Origin: Fusobacterium perfoetens ATCC 29250
GTDB taxonomy: Bacteria > Fusobacteriota > Fusobacteriia > Fusobacteriales > Fusobacteriaceae
Direction: 5' to 3'
Assembly: GCF_000622245.1 (NCBI RefSeq)
Contig: NZ_JHXW01000010.1
Location: 27,977-91,976, forward strand
Length of the DNA: 64,000 nt
In this document: positions 43,501 to 52,414 of the stretch, piece after piece
Layout: every line of letters starts with the position of its first letter
How positions within the stretch are numbered: position 1 is the stretch's first letter
The notes under the pieces: generated by a model
What the model was told of the DNA's origin: nothing
Databases searched by the model: none
The model's input: the letters and a program-made list of their open reading frames with translations, nothing else
Translations under genes and position numbers: made by a program

Positions 43501-43538
43501 AAAAAAAAGAGGATTCATTGGATAATCCTCTTTTTTTT
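43501..43538 (+). terminator. Terminator after the MerR gene
   Basis: AAGAGGATT pairs with AATCCTCTT, flanked by A8 and T8. Confidence 0.9.
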
Positions 43539-43598
43539 ATAAGTTATAACGCTCTTTTTATTTTTTACTTGACTTATTTTTCAATAAGTTGTATATTG

Positions 43599-43627
43599 TT
43601 GATACACGACATTTACGTTCGTATAAT
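43599..43627 (+). promoter_or_regulatory. Promoter of the AbrB-like mini-gene
   Basis: TTGATA, 17 bp, TATAAT. The spacer holds an imperfect dyad (ACGAC-ATTTA-CGTTCGT), a plausible site for autoregulation by the small DNA-binding protein encoded next. Confidence 0.7.
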
Positions 43628-43645
43628 AGAAATGAGGTGACTTGA

Positions 43646-43825
43646 ATGGAAAATAAAAAATTCAAGTCTATTAATTTTACAAAAAGTGGTGCAGGAAATC
43701 TAGTAGGAAAAATCATCTTACCTAAAAAATGGTTAGATGATATGGAAATTAATATTGATAACCCATTTATTGAACTTTCTTATAATGAAAATCAAAAACA
43801 AATCATTATAGAAAAGAAAAAGTAA
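43646..43825 (+). CDS. AbrB/MazE-like small DNA-binding protein (59 aa)
   Basis: A 59-aa frame with GAGGTGA five bases before its ATG and a near-consensus promoter. The pattern 'INFTKSGAGNLVGKIILPKKWLDDMEI...ELSYNENQKQIIIEKK' matches the swapped-hairpin AbrB/SpoVT/MazE fold (Gly-rich turn, then 'ILPK.WL'). These act as antitoxins or transition-state regulators. No toxin gene follows; instead a structured non-coding segment and a secreted protein gene do. Autoregulation through the dyad in its promoter is inferred. Confidence 0.75.
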   Translation: MENKKFKSINFTKSGAGNLVGKIILPKKWLDDMEINIDNPFIELSYNENQKQIIIEKKK

Positions 43826-43839
43826 AATTAATAGTTATT

Positions 43840-43957
43840 CCCATTTCCAACCAATATAAAAAACTATTTTCCCTACTGCCAATAGGGAATATCAGTTGAA
43901 AATGGGGTAGAATGAGTATAAATCATTCCGACAAATATATTATACTTGTTTTACCCC
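43840..43957 (+). ncRNA. Structured RNA segment with mutually exclusive helices
   Basis: Helix A: CCCATTT (43840-43846) with AAATGGG (43900-43906), extended by AAC/GTT. Nested helix B: TTCCCTA (43869) with TAGGGAA (43883). Helix C: GGGGTA (43904-43909) with TACCCC (43952-43957). Nested helix D: GAATGA (43910) with TCATTC (43923). A and C compete for the same GGG, as in a switch. It lies between the AbrB-like gene and the ribosome site of the secreted 116-aa protein. No known riboswitch class was recognised. Confidence 0.5.
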
Positions 43958-43994
43958 TAATTTTAAAGCAAAAAATAAAAAAAGGGGAGGTTTT

Positions 43995-44345
43995 ATGAAA
44001 AAAATATTATTAATATTCATTTTTATTTTTTCTATTTCTTTTGGTTATTATAATTGTAAAGGAACTCTTAAAGAGGATATAGAATATTTAACTTTAAATT
44101 TAGAAGTAGCTCAATTTTTTAAGAGAGAAGGAATGAGTAATTGTAATATAAAATACTTAAAAAAATCTTTAGAATCATATAAAATATCTCAAGATATTTT
44201 AGAACATATAGAAAATTGGCACAAAAATCAATTACTAATAAATGAATCTTATTCTGAATTTTCATTAATACAAAATAATATAAATGAATCTATTGAAAGC
44301 ATAGAAAATACTTTAAAGAAATTTAAAAAAATAGATTTATTATAA
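43995..44345 (+). CDS. Secreted hypothetical protein, 116 aa
   Basis: Signal peptide at residues 1-17 (MKKILLIFIFIFSISFG), then a helical mature protein with two cysteines (Cys21 and Cys50) that could form a disulfide. The family is not recognised. GGGGAGG precedes the ATG. It is separated from the AbrB-like gene by the structured segment, which may control its translation, and is followed by a terminator. Confidence 0.7.
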   Translation: MKKILLIFIFIFSISFGYYNCKGTLKEDIEYLTLNLEVAQFFKREGMSNCNIKYLKKSLESYKISQDILEHIENWHKNQLLINESYSEFSLIQNNINESIESIENTLKKFKKIDLL

Positions 44346-44402
44346 AATTATTAATTATAACAACTTTTATTTTTATACAATACTTATTTTTGTTAAAATT
44401 TT

Positions 44403-44458
44403 CAAGAGAGTTTGATATTCTATAAATTAGAATTTATAATACCCTCTTGATTTTTTTT
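44403..44458 (+). terminator. Terminator after the secreted protein gene
   Basis: CAAGAG pairs with CTCTTG at the base of an AT-rich hairpin followed by T8. Confidence 0.75.
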
Positions 44459-44501
44459 ATTGTCTATGTTAGAATTAATAAATTTTTTTAAGGAGGAAAA
44501 A

Positions 44502-45209
44502 ATGTTTCCTAAAGGAATATTTATTGATTGTTTATGTATCTTAATAGGTACGAATATAGGTATAATGATAAAAAAATATATTTCTAATAATTTAAAAAAT
44601 TATTTAAATACTATTTTTGGTATTGTTGCTATAGTAATAGGAATTATATCTATAATAAAATTAAATTTTTTACCAGCTGTTATTTTTTCACTTATATTAG
44701 GAGCTTTAATAGGAGAAATTACAAGATTAGATTTAAAAATTAAGTTCTTTTTTCAAAATTTAATAGAAAAATTTAACTTTAAAATTCCTGAAGATAAAGA
44801 AAAATATATGGAATTCTATCTTTTAGTAACTATAACTCTTTGTGCTAGTGGAACAAATATATTTAGTTCAATTATTGAGGGAGCCACAGGAGATTATACT
44901 ATTTTACTTTCAAAAGCCGTAATGGATATATTTGCAGCTATAATTTTTGCAACTATATTAGGTCTTCCTATGAATTTAATTGTATTTCCACAATTTATAA
45001 TTTTATCTTGTTTTTTTTATCTAGCTAAAATATTTATGCCATTAATTACTCCTTTTATGTTAAATGATTTTATTGCTGTAGGAGGAGTATTAACTTTTGT
45101 ACTAGGTATAAATATAGCTAATATTAAACAAATAAATGCTATAAATTTATTACCTTCTCTTTTATTTGTATGGCCAGCATCTTTTTTATTTAATTTAATA
45201 CTTCATTAA
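44502..45209 (+). CDS. DUF554 membrane protein (YqgA/YdfK-like)
   Basis: A 235-aa protein with about seven hydrophobic segments and the family features 'GIFIDCLCILIGTNIG' and 'IGALIGEI.RLD..I'. Function is not established for this family. ATG at 44502 has AAGGAGG. An upstream in-frame TTG at 44460 lies before that site and is rejected. Confidence 0.88.
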   Translation: MFPKGIFIDCLCILIGTNIGIMIKKYISNNLKNYLNTIFGIVAIVIGIISIIKLNFLPAVIFSLILGALIGEITRLDLKIKFFFQNLIEKFNFKIPEDKEKYMEFYLLVTITLCASGTNIFSSIIEGATGDYTILLSKAVMDIFAAIIFATILGLPMNLIVFPQFIILSCFFYLAKIFMPLITPFMLNDFIAVGGVLTFVLGINIANIKQINAINLLPSLLFVWPASFLFNLILH

Positions 45210-45280
45210 TTAAAAAATTTCAGTTTTAACTATTATAATTTTTTATTTATTATGAAATTTCTACATATTTCTTATAATAT

Positions 45281-45316
45281 AAAAAGGTATTACTAAATTT
45301 TTAGTAATACCTTTTT
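45281..45316. terminator. Terminator of the trehalose operon
   Basis: A 17-bp perfect stem (AAAAAGGTATTACTAAA) with a 2-base loop, usable from both sides, between the converging DUF554 gene and treB. Confidence 0.92.
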
Positions 45317-45339
45317 ATTAATGTATATATACATTAATA
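45316..45339. repeat. 24-bp palindrome, copy 3 (end of treB)
   Basis: Same palindrome as at 20251, filling the gap between the treB stop codon and the operon terminator. Confidence 0.85.
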
Positions 45340-45340
45340 T

Positions 45341-46741
45341 TTATTTTTCTACTTTCTTTGTATATAAAGCTGTTAATATAAAAGTAACAGACATTGTTAC
45401 AATCATAGCTATTAAATAAACTAACCAATATTGAGGTTTAACAGTTAAAATTCCAGGAAGTCCACCAACACCTATACTATTAGCCATAACTCCAAAGAAT
45501 CCACAGATTCCAGCTCCACAACCAGAACCAATCATAGCACAAATCATAGGATATTTATATTTTACATTTACTCCATATAAAGCTGGTTCTGTTACACCTA
45601 AGTAAGCTGATATAGAAGCAGGGATAGCCACATCTTTTTTTACAGTTTTTGATACTAAAGCCATAGTTAAAGAAGCTGTAGCTTGAGATATGTTACTCAA
45701 AGCTAATAATGGGAATATCATAGTTCCACCTATTTGTTGTACCAAAGTAAATTCTACAGCATTTGTTGTATGATGAATACCTGTAATAACTAAAGGAGCA
45801 TAAACCAAACCAAAGATTATAGAACCAAATACAGCAAATTTTCCTGTTAATAAAACTTGGAAAATATGTCCTACATAATCTCCAGCTAATCTTCCAAAAG
45901 GTCCAATAATAGCATGAGCTAAAAATACTGTAACAATTAAAGAAATAATAGGTACAATTACCACTCTAACTGATTCATGAACTATTTTATTTAACTTTGT
46001 TTCTATTGTTCCTAAAGTTAAACCTGCTAATATTGCGGGAATAACTTGAGCTTGATATCCTACTTTAGAAATTGACACTATACCAAAATCCCAAACTTCA
46101 GGAGTCATTTTTCCTATGTTATAAGCATTCATAAGTTGAGGAGATACAAGAGTTATACCTAAAACTATCCCCAAAATTTGACTTCCACCCATTTTTCTTA
46201 CAACTGACCAAGTAATTCCAACTGGTAAATAGTGAAATATAGCCTCTCCAATTAACCACAAGAAATTATATGCTGTTGCCCAAAAATCACTTGTTTGGGC
46301 TATTGTCTTTCCATTAAATTGAATATCTCCTATTATATTTCTAAATCCTAATATTAATCCTCCACATATAAGGGCTGGTAATAGAGGTACAAATATTTCT
46401 GCCATTGTAGATAAAAATCTTTCTAAAGGATTCATATTCTTTTTAGCATACTCTTTATTTTCTTCCTTTGATACTTCTTTTATATCAAATAATCCTGTCA
46501 TAGTTTTATAAAAACTTGCTACATTATTTCCTATTATTATTTGAAATTGTCCCCCGTTAGTAAAAGTTCCTTTAACACTTTTTATATTTTCTAACTCTTT
46601 TACATTTGCTTTTTTTGGGTCTTTTAATACAAAACGAAGTCTAGTCATACAATGAGTTACAGAAGATACATTCTCTTTTCCCCCAACACCCTCTATTACC
46701 TTTAAAGCGTCCTCTCTAAATTTTTCATTAATTTCAGCCAT
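45341..46741 (-). CDS. treB: Trehalose PTS permease, EIIBC
   Basis: A 466-aa phosphotransferase permease that imports trehalose as trehalose-6-phosphate. The EIIB domain covers 1-90 with the phosphorylated cysteine in 'SVTHCMTRLRFVLKD'. EIIC is about 105-460 with roughly ten helices ('GITGIHHTTNAVEFTLVQQ' and 'GVTEPALYGVNVKY' regions). No EIIA domain is attached, so a separate EIIA-Glc-type protein must supply phosphate. Second gene of the treC-treB operon; substrate is assigned from the neighbouring treC and treR. Confidence 0.93.
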   Translation of the reverse strand: MAEINEKFREDALKVIEGVGGKENVSSVTHCMTRLRFVLKDPKKANVKELENIKSVKGTFTNGGQFQIIIGNNVASFYKTMTGLFDIKEVSKEENKEYAKKNMNPLERFLSTMAEIFVPLLPALICGGLILGFRNIIGDIQFNGKTIAQTSDFWATAYNFLWLIGEAIFHYLPVGITWSVVRKMGGSQILGIVLGITLVSPQLMNAYNIGKMTPEVWDFGIVSISKVGYQAQVIPAILAGLTLGTIETKLNKIVHESVRVVIVPIISLIVTVFLAHAIIGPFGRLAGDYVGHIFQVLLTGKFAVFGSIIFGLVYAPLVITGIHHTTNAVEFTLVQQIGGTMIFPLLALSNISQATASLTMALVSKTVKKDVAIPASISAYLGVTEPALYGVNVKYKYPMICAMIGSGCGAGICGFFGVMANSIGVGGLPGILTVKPQYWLVYLIAMIVTMSVTFILTALYTKKVEK

Positions 46742-46801
46742 AATCTTAACCCTCCTAAATCATAATTATTTATATACTCCCCAAAAGTTTACTCATCTAA
46801 T

Positions 46802-48451
46802 TTATTTTGTCTTATGAAATACCATTACATCATAAGGTTTTAATACCATGATTTTTTCCAATTTTGTGTTTTCATTATTGTTATTTAAAATATTTTCATA
46901 TTCCTCTATATCAAAATCTAATTCTATAGAAGTTTCAACCCCATAAAAATTACTTATAACTAGTAATTCTTCTTTTTCAGTAACTCTCTTATACATATAA
47001 ATATTTTTATGTTTTTCGGCAAGAGGTATAGTTTTTCCCAGACTTATAACCTCGTATTTTTTTCTTAGTTCTATTAATTTACGGTAATAGTTTAATATAC
47101 TGTCCTCATCTTTTATTTGTTCTTCTACATTTATATCTTTATAGTTATATATTACATCTATCCAAGGTGTTCCTTGAGTAAATCCAGCATTTTTATTACT
47201 GTTCCATTGCATTGGAGTTCTACTGTTATCTCTTGAACGTTCCATAACTATTTTCATTGCTTCCTCACTTAAAAGCCCTTTATTTTTTAATATCTCAAAG
47301 TAGTTAAGTGATTCTACATCTCTATATTGAGTTATTTTATCGAAATAAGGGTTAGTCATTCCTATTTCTTCCCCTTGATAAATATATGGTGTTCCTCTAA
47401 GCATATGTATTACTGTTCCCAACATCTTAGCTGATTTTTTCCAATAATTTTTATCATCACCTAAACGAGATACTATCCTTGGTTGGTCGTGATTACACCA
47501 GAATAAAGCACTCCAACCATTATTTTCTTGCATTCCTACCTGCCAAGAGTTAAATATATCTTTTAATTCTTGAAAATCAAAAGGTTGTAAAGCCCATTTA
47601 TCTTTATTTTTATAATCTACTTTTAAATGATGAAAATTAAATACCATAGAAAGTTCATTTTCATCTTTTCCACTATATTTAAAACAGTTTTCCATAGAAG
47701 TAGAAGACATTTCTCCAACTGTTATTATATCTTCATCTTTTCCAAAGGTATTTTTATTTAGCTCTTTTAAAAATTCGTGAATTTTTGGTCCATCTGTATA
47801 AAATCTTCTTCCATCTCCAATATAGTCATTTTCATATACAGCTGGTTTTGATATTAAGTTTACCACATCAAACCTAAAACCATTTACACCTTTTTCCATC
47901 CAAAATTTAACTATTTTATAAATTTCTTCTCTAACTTCTGGATTTTCCCAATTTAAGTCTGCTTGTGTTTTATCAAAAAGATGTAAATAGTACATACCTA
48001 ACTCTTTTGAATATTCCCAAGCATTTCCACCAAATTTTGATACCCAGTTTGTAGGAGGGTTTTCTCCATCTCCATTTTTAAAAATATAAAAGTTTTCATA
48101 TTTCTTATCTCCAGAGATAGCTTTTTTAAACCATTGATGTTCTGTTGAAGTATGGTTAAATACCATATCTAACATTATCCCAATCCCTCTTTTTTGAGCC
48201 TCTTTTGAAAGATTTTCAAAATCTTCCATAGTTCCATAGACAGGGTCAATATTATAATAGTCTGCTACATCATAACCATTATCTTTTTGAGGAGATATAA
48301 AAAATGGAGTTATCCATATACAATCAATACCTAAATATTTAAGATAATCTAGTTTTTCTGTAATCCCTTTTAAATCTCCTATCCCATCATTGTTTGTATC
48401 GTAAAAAGATTTTGGGTAAATTTGATAAATAACTTTGTTTTCAAATTTCAT
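46802..48451 (-). CDS. treC: Trehalose-6-phosphate hydrolase
   Basis: A cytoplasmic 549-aa GH13 enzyme that splits trehalose-6-phosphate into glucose and glucose-6-phosphate. GH13 regions: 'DMVFNHTS', 'GFRFDVVNL' (nucleophile Asp), 'TVGEMSS' (acid Glu), 'WCNHDQPRIVSR'. Length is normal. First gene of the operon, 60 bases before treB, with GAGGTGAGG before the ATG and a promoter covered by an inverted-repeat operator. Confidence 0.94.
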   Translation of the reverse strand: MKFENKVIYQIYPKSFYDTNNDGIGDLKGITEKLDYLKYLGIDCIWITPFFISPQKDNGYDVADYYNIDPVYGTMEDFENLSKEAQKRGIGIMLDMVFNHTSTEHQWFKKAISGDKKYENFYIFKNGDGENPPTNWVSKFGGNAWEYSKELGMYYLHLFDKTQADLNWENPEVREEIYKIVKFWMEKGVNGFRFDVVNLISKPAVYENDYIGDGRRFYTDGPKIHEFLKELNKNTFGKDEDIITVGEMSSTSMENCFKYSGKDENELSMVFNFHHLKVDYKNKDKWALQPFDFQELKDIFNSWQVGMQENNGWSALFWCNHDQPRIVSRLGDDKNYWKKSAKMLGTVIHMLRGTPYIYQGEEIGMTNPYFDKITQYRDVESLNYFEILKNKGLLSEEAMKIVMERSRDNSRTPMQWNSNKNAGFTQGTPWIDVIYNYKDINVEEQIKDEDSILNYYRKLIELRKKYEVISLGKTIPLAEKHKNIYMYKRVTEKEELLVISNFYGVETSIELDFDIEEYENILNNNNENTKLEKIMVLKPYDVMVFHKTK

Positions 48452-48463
48452 TTCCTCACCTCT

Positions 48464-48516
48464 TATCCGTATATGTTTTATAAAATAATAATAACATATA
48501 CGGATACATTAGTCAA
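48464..48516 (-). promoter_or_regulatory. treCB promoter with TreR operator arms
   Basis: Two 14-bp perfect inverted arms (TATCCGTATATGTT at 48464 and its complement at 48493-48506), 15 bp apart. Leftward TTGACT, 17 bp and TATTAT form the promoter; the right arm fills the spacer. Each arm contains the TGTATA-like trinucleotides seen in GntR-type trehalose operators. Confidence 0.85.
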
Positions 48517-48589
48517 GCTTTTTTTGTTTGAAAAAATTTTTTTTATGTGATATATTATAATATATAGTTATAAAAAGGAGATAAATTGT

Positions 48590-49297
48590 ATGGAAAATAA
48601 GTATATTACACTTTATAATGAGATATTAAGAATGATAGAGAAAAAAGAATTAAATACAGGTGATAAACTTTTATCTGAAAAAGAATTGATGGAAAAATAC
48701 AACATGTCTAGGGATACTGTGAGAAAATCCTTAAACATGTTAGTACAAGATGGATATATAAAAAAATCTAAAGGAAAATTAGCAGAAGTTATAGATAAAA
48801 ATCAATTTAATTTTCCTATTTCAGCTATAAAATCTTTTAAGGAACTTCATGTTGGAGTAGAAAATAAAACTTATGTTGAAAATTTAGAAATTTTAAAAGG
48901 TGAAAAAGATATAATTAAATATTTAGGTATAAGTGATGATGATGAATATTTTAAACTAGTACGTATAAGAGAGATAGAGGGAGAAAAAATTATTATAGAT
49001 AAGGACTATATCCCTAGAAAATATGTTTCTAATATTCCTCTAAAAGCTGCCCAAAATTCTTTATATGAATATTTAGAAAAAGAATTAAATTTAAAAATTA
49101 GCCATTGTATGAAAGAAATTACAGTTCATTCTGCTACAGATGAAGATAGAAAACTTCTTAATATGAAAAAAATTGATGTTGTGGTAGTAGTAAGAAGTTT
49201 TACTTATTTAGAAAGTGGAGAGTTATTCCAATATACAGAAGCTAGACATAGACCTGATAAATTTAAATTTATAGATTATGCTTATAGAAAAATCTAA
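48590..49297 (+). CDS. treR: GntR-family trehalose operon regulator
   Basis: A 235-aa repressor. Winged helix at 5-70 ('LLSEKELMEKYNMSRDTVRKSLNMLVQDGYIKKSKGK') and UTRA ligand domain at about 95-230. Divergent from treC and separated from it by the inverted-repeat operator, it should sense trehalose-6-phosphate and release treCB. AAGGAG precedes the ATG. Assignment to trehalose comes from position. Confidence 0.92.
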   Translation: MENKYITLYNEILRMIEKKELNTGDKLLSEKELMEKYNMSRDTVRKSLNMLVQDGYIKKSKGKLAEVIDKNQFNFPISAIKSFKELHVGVENKTYVENLEILKGEKDIIKYLGISDDDEYFKLVRIREIEGEKIIIDKDYIPRKYVSNIPLKAAQNSLYEYLEKELNLKISHCMKEITVHSATDEDRKLLNMKKIDVVVVVRSFTYLESGELFQYTEARHRPDKFKFIDYAYRKI

Positions 49298-49303
49298 AAT
49301 TAT

Positions 49304-49350
49304 AAAAAGCTGTTACAAATTTTAAATAAAATGTAACAGCTTTATTTTTA
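49304..49350. terminator. Bidirectional terminator, treR / DeoR gene
   Basis: AAAGCTGTTACA pairs with TGTAACAGCTTT, between converging genes, with A- and T-runs on both sides. Confidence 0.88.
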
Positions 49351-49363
49351 TAAAGATATTCCA

Positions 49364-50086
49364 TTAATTTTTTGTTTTTTCTGTTATTATACTGTCTATT
49401 TCTTTGATAGTTGTAAAGTTTACTCTTCCATCAATATTTAATTTTTGGCTTTCAATCAATATATATTTTTTCTTACTATTTCTTATTATTTCTTTTTTAC
49501 AAATAGCATCATCTAAAAAGTACGTAGATATACTTTCTTCTTCCATATTTATTCCTGTAGCTCCTAAAAAAGCTATATCATATTTAAAGTTTTTTATTTG
49601 CTCTATAGAATAACTTCCTACAAATCCTTCTTTATTTTTATTATCTAATTTTCCCCCAATAAAAATAACTTCAACATCTGTATCAGCTTCTAAAAACTTT
49701 AATAATATCTCTATCATATTAGTGATTATTATTACTTTTAGTTTCGCCTCTATTATCATTTTACAAATTTCTATATTTATTGTAGAAATATCCAAAAATA
49801 TAGTAGAATTTTCTTTTATCATAGAAAAAGCTTTTTCAGCTATTTTTTGTTTTTCCTTTGTAAGAATTTTTTTTCTGTCCTCAAGATTTAAAAATAAAAA
49901 TTCATTTCTTGTTTTTACTGCTCCTCCATAAACTCTTTTTAATAATCCTTTTTTTTCAAGAATTGCTAAATCTTTTTTAATAGCATCTTCTGTTAAATTA
50001 AATCTATCACTTAAATCTTTTACTTTAATTTTTCCTTCTTTTTCTAAAGTAGAAATTATAAGTTGATGTCTTTCCTCTACAAACAT
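49364..50086 (-). CDS. DeoR-family transcriptional regulator
   Basis: A 240-aa sugar-phosphate-type repressor. N-terminal DeoR helix-turn-helix ('RHQLIISTLEKEGKIKVKDLSDRFNLTEDAIKKDLAILEKKGLLKRVYGGAV') and a DeoRC sensor domain at about 75-235. No metabolic operon is adjacent; it is divergent from a small hypothetical gene across an AT-only repeat-rich spacer (50100-50220), so its target is unknown. Confidence 0.9.
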   Translation of the reverse strand: MFVEERHQLIISTLEKEGKIKVKDLSDRFNLTEDAIKKDLAILEKKGLLKRVYGGAVKTRNEFLFLNLEDRKKILTKEKQKIAEKAFSMIKENSTIFLDISTINIEICKMIIEAKLKVIIITNMIEILLKFLEADTDVEVIFIGGKLDNKNKEGFVGSYSIEQIKNFKYDIAFLGATGINMEEESISTYFLDDAICKKEIIRNSKKKYILIESQKLNIDGRVNFTTIKEIDSIITEKTKN

Positions 50087-50231
50087 ATAACCTCCAAATT
50101 TTAATTTTTCTTTTTATTTAGTATAACATATTATTTTAAAAAAAACTTGAAAAAAATTATTTTTTATTATAAAATAATAAAAAATAATAATAAACAATAA
50201 AAAATAATAATAAATAAAATGGAGGATTTTT

Positions 50232-50540
50232 ATGGAGATTAATACTTTGAAAATTTTTAATATCACTAAATTATTAGAGGATATTTCCAATAATGAAAAA
50301 ACACATAAAGCTTACAATGATTTTATTAAAAAAAATAAAGATAAATCTTTATTAGATATAACTTCTATTTCTATTCTTTCAGAAAATCTAAATAATAAAA
50401 ATTATACTGATACTATAATAACTTTAAGTAGTTTTTTAGGTAAAATTTGGAATTTAACAGAAATCTATTTTAGTGATTCTAATTTATCTAAAAAAGAATT
50501 TCTTATCAATCTAGTAGAAAAAAAACTTATTTTAAAATAA
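50232..50540 (+). CDS. Hypothetical 102-aa protein
   Basis: No recognised family. A small soluble helical protein (MEINTLKIFNITKLLEDISNNEKTH...), with TGGAGG before the ATG. It is divergent from the DeoR regulator and may be its target. Two near-copies of 'AATAAAAAATAATAATAAA' just upstream may be a binding repeat. Confidence 0.65.
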   Translation: MEINTLKIFNITKLLEDISNNEKTHKAYNDFIKKNKDKSLLDITSISILSENLNNKNYTDTIITLSSFLGKIWNLTEIYFSDSNLSKKEFLINLVEKKLILK

Positions 50541-50551
50541 AAAGTATATTT

Positions 50552-50575
50552 TATTAATGTATATATACATTAATA
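50552..50575. repeat. 24-bp palindrome, copy 4
   Basis: The same 24-bp palindrome, 11 bases after the stop of the 102-aa ORF and followed by T5. It may serve as its terminator. Confidence 0.85.
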
Positions 50576-50679
50576 TTTTTTCTCTTTTGAATGAATTAAA
50601 AAATAGTTATATTTATAATTGACATATTAAATCTATTGGTATATATTATTAATATTGCATAATTAAGGTGGTGTTAGTA

Positions 50680-51543
50680 TTGCTAAAAGATTTAACTATT
50701 GAGTCAAAAAGTGAGATTGATTCTTTTTTAAAATATAGATTTCAATTATCTGATTTAAATTTTACAAATTTATTTATTTGGAGCAAAAGTGAAAATATAA
50801 AATACTATATAGAAGATGAAACTCTTTTTATTAAAGGAAATTATATGGGAGAAGACTATTATTTTTCTCCTATTAGAAAAGATTTAGACTTTGAAAAATT
50901 AAGAATTGCTTTTAGAAAAATTGCTTCAATAAAAACTAAAATAGTATTTATTCCTTGTGAATATGGGGATATATTAAAAGATGAATTTAATCTTATAAAA
51001 GTAAGAGATACCTTTGATTACATCTACAATCAAAATGATTTAGGTGAATTAAAAGGAAGAAAATTCTCTCAAAAGAAAAATAAAATAAATCAATTTATGA
51101 AAAAGTTTAATTTTACCTATGAGAAAATCTCTGAAAAAAATATTAATGAGATTATAGAATTTCAAAATCAATGGCTTATAGAAAAAATTAACTCTGAACC
51201 TGAATCTAAAGAAATCTTAGAAGAGGAAAATTTAGGAATTAAAGAAATCTTAAAAAATTATTTTATATTAAATCTTCGTGGAGGATTAATAAGAGTTGAT
51301 AATAAGCTTATTGGATATGCTATTGGAGAAAAAATAACAGAGGATATGGGAGTAATTCATATAGAAAAAGGAGATGTTAATTATTCTGGTATCTATCAAA
51401 TGATAAATAAATTTGTGGCAAAGGAAGAATTTTCAGATATAAAATATCTTAATAGAGAAGATGATTTTGGAGTTGAAGGATTAAGAAAAGCCAAGATGTC
51501 TTATCACCCTATAAAACTTTTAGAAAAATATACTATGATGTAG
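50680..51543 (+). CDS. DUF2156 (phosphatidylglycerol lysyltransferase-like) GNAT protein
   Basis: A 287-aa protein of the DUF2156 group, related to the transferase domain of MprF-type enzymes ('SDLNFTNLFIWS', 'FSQKKNKINQFMKKFNFTYE', 'NKLIGYAIGEKITEDMGVIHIEKGD'). It lacks the membrane flippase part, so it is a soluble acyl- or aminoacyl-transferase of unknown substrate. The AAGGTGG site fits TTG at 50680 (spacing 8); GTG codons at 50668 and 50671 lie inside that site. It is cotranscribed with the next gene, 12 bases away. Confidence 0.82.
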   Translation: MLKDLTIESKSEIDSFLKYRFQLSDLNFTNLFIWSKSENIKYYIEDETLFIKGNYMGEDYYFSPIRKDLDFEKLRIAFRKIASIKTKIVFIPCEYGDILKDEFNLIKVRDTFDYIYNQNDLGELKGRKFSQKKNKINQFMKKFNFTYEKISEKNINEIIEFQNQWLIEKINSEPESKEILEEENLGIKEILKNYFILNLRGGLIRVDNKLIGYAIGEKITEDMGVIHIEKGDVNYSGIYQMINKFVAKEEFSDIKYLNREDDFGVEGLRKAKMSYHPIKLLEKYTMM

Positions 51544-51555
51544 TTGGAGGAATTT

Positions 51556-52275
51556 ATGAAAATCTTTTATATATTTCACAGTGGTTTTGCTATAGAAATA
51601 GATAATTACAAATTTATTTTTGACTACTATTCTAAATATAAAAAAAATAATAGAAAATTTAAAATAGAAGATTTTATTATTGATAATAAGAATATTCTAG
51701 TTTTTTCATCTCATAGTCATAGTGACCATTTTGATGAGAAAATTCTTCAATGGAAAGATGTTAATCCAAATATTAAATATATTCTAAGTGATGATATTAA
51801 AATAAATTCAAAAGATTTTAATTGTTATTTTGTAAAAGAAGGGGATATATTAAAAATTGATGATATTGAGATAAAAGTTTTCGGTTCTACTGATTTAGGA
51901 GTTTCATTTTTTGTAAAATATAAAGATAAAACTTTCTTCCATTCAGGAGATTTAAATTGGTGGTATTGGGCAGATGACACAAAAGAGGAAGAAGAATATA
52001 TGAGAAATCTATATTTTGATAAAATTCAAGCTATTGAAAACTCTCTAAAAGCTGAAACTATAGACTATCTTTTCTACCCTGTTGACCCAAGACTTGAAGA
52101 ATTTGGTTTTTTAGGTGTTGAATACTTCTTACAAAAATTAAAAATAAAAAATCTTATACCTATCCATATGTTCCGTAAATATAACTTTGTAGATAAATTA
52201 GAACCAAAACTAAAAAATATATCTATCATCAAAACCAAAGAGGAAAACTCTTTAATCTTAGAAACTGAAAATTAA
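51556..52275 (+). CDS. Metallo-beta-lactamase-fold hydrolase
   Basis: A 239-aa predicted metal hydrolase with 'SSHSHSDHFDEKI' (HxHxDH) near residue 55, 'FFHSGDLNWWYW' and C-terminal 'LIPIHMFRKY'. It resembles UlaG/YtnP-like small MBL proteins; the substrate is unknown. ATG at 51556 has TTGGAGGA; the in-frame TTG at 51544 is part of that site. It follows the DUF2156 gene closely and is probably in one operon with it. Confidence 0.88.
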   Translation: MKIFYIFHSGFAIEIDNYKFIFDYYSKYKKNNRKFKIEDFIIDNKNILVFSSHSHSDHFDEKILQWKDVNPNIKYILSDDIKINSKDFNCYFVKEGDILKIDDIEIKVFGSTDLGVSFFVKYKDKTFFHSGDLNWWYWADDTKEEEEYMRNLYFDKIQAIENSLKAETIDYLFYPVDPRLEEFGFLGVEYFLQKLKIKNLIPIHMFRKYNFVDKLEPKLKNISIIKTKEENSLILETEN

Positions 52276-52414
52276 GAAATAATCATTGTTTATCCTTGTA
52301 TTCCTATATAGTTAATATAAATTACACAATTTCTTCATAATTTTTTCTGCCTCATTTTACTATATTTTGAGGCAGAAAACAATAATATGGTGCATTAAAT
52401 CTAAAAAGTTAATA

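Noticed and set aside
43646..43957. Type III toxin-antitoxin (ToxIN-like) locus
   Set aside because: The structured segment is not a tandem repeat array and the small ORF is AbrB-like, not a ToxN-type endonuclease.
52345..52379. Strong hairpin TTTTCTGCCTCA / TGAGGCAGAAAA as a terminator
   Set aside because: No T-run follows in either direction, so it is left as a hairpin of unknown role rather than a terminator.
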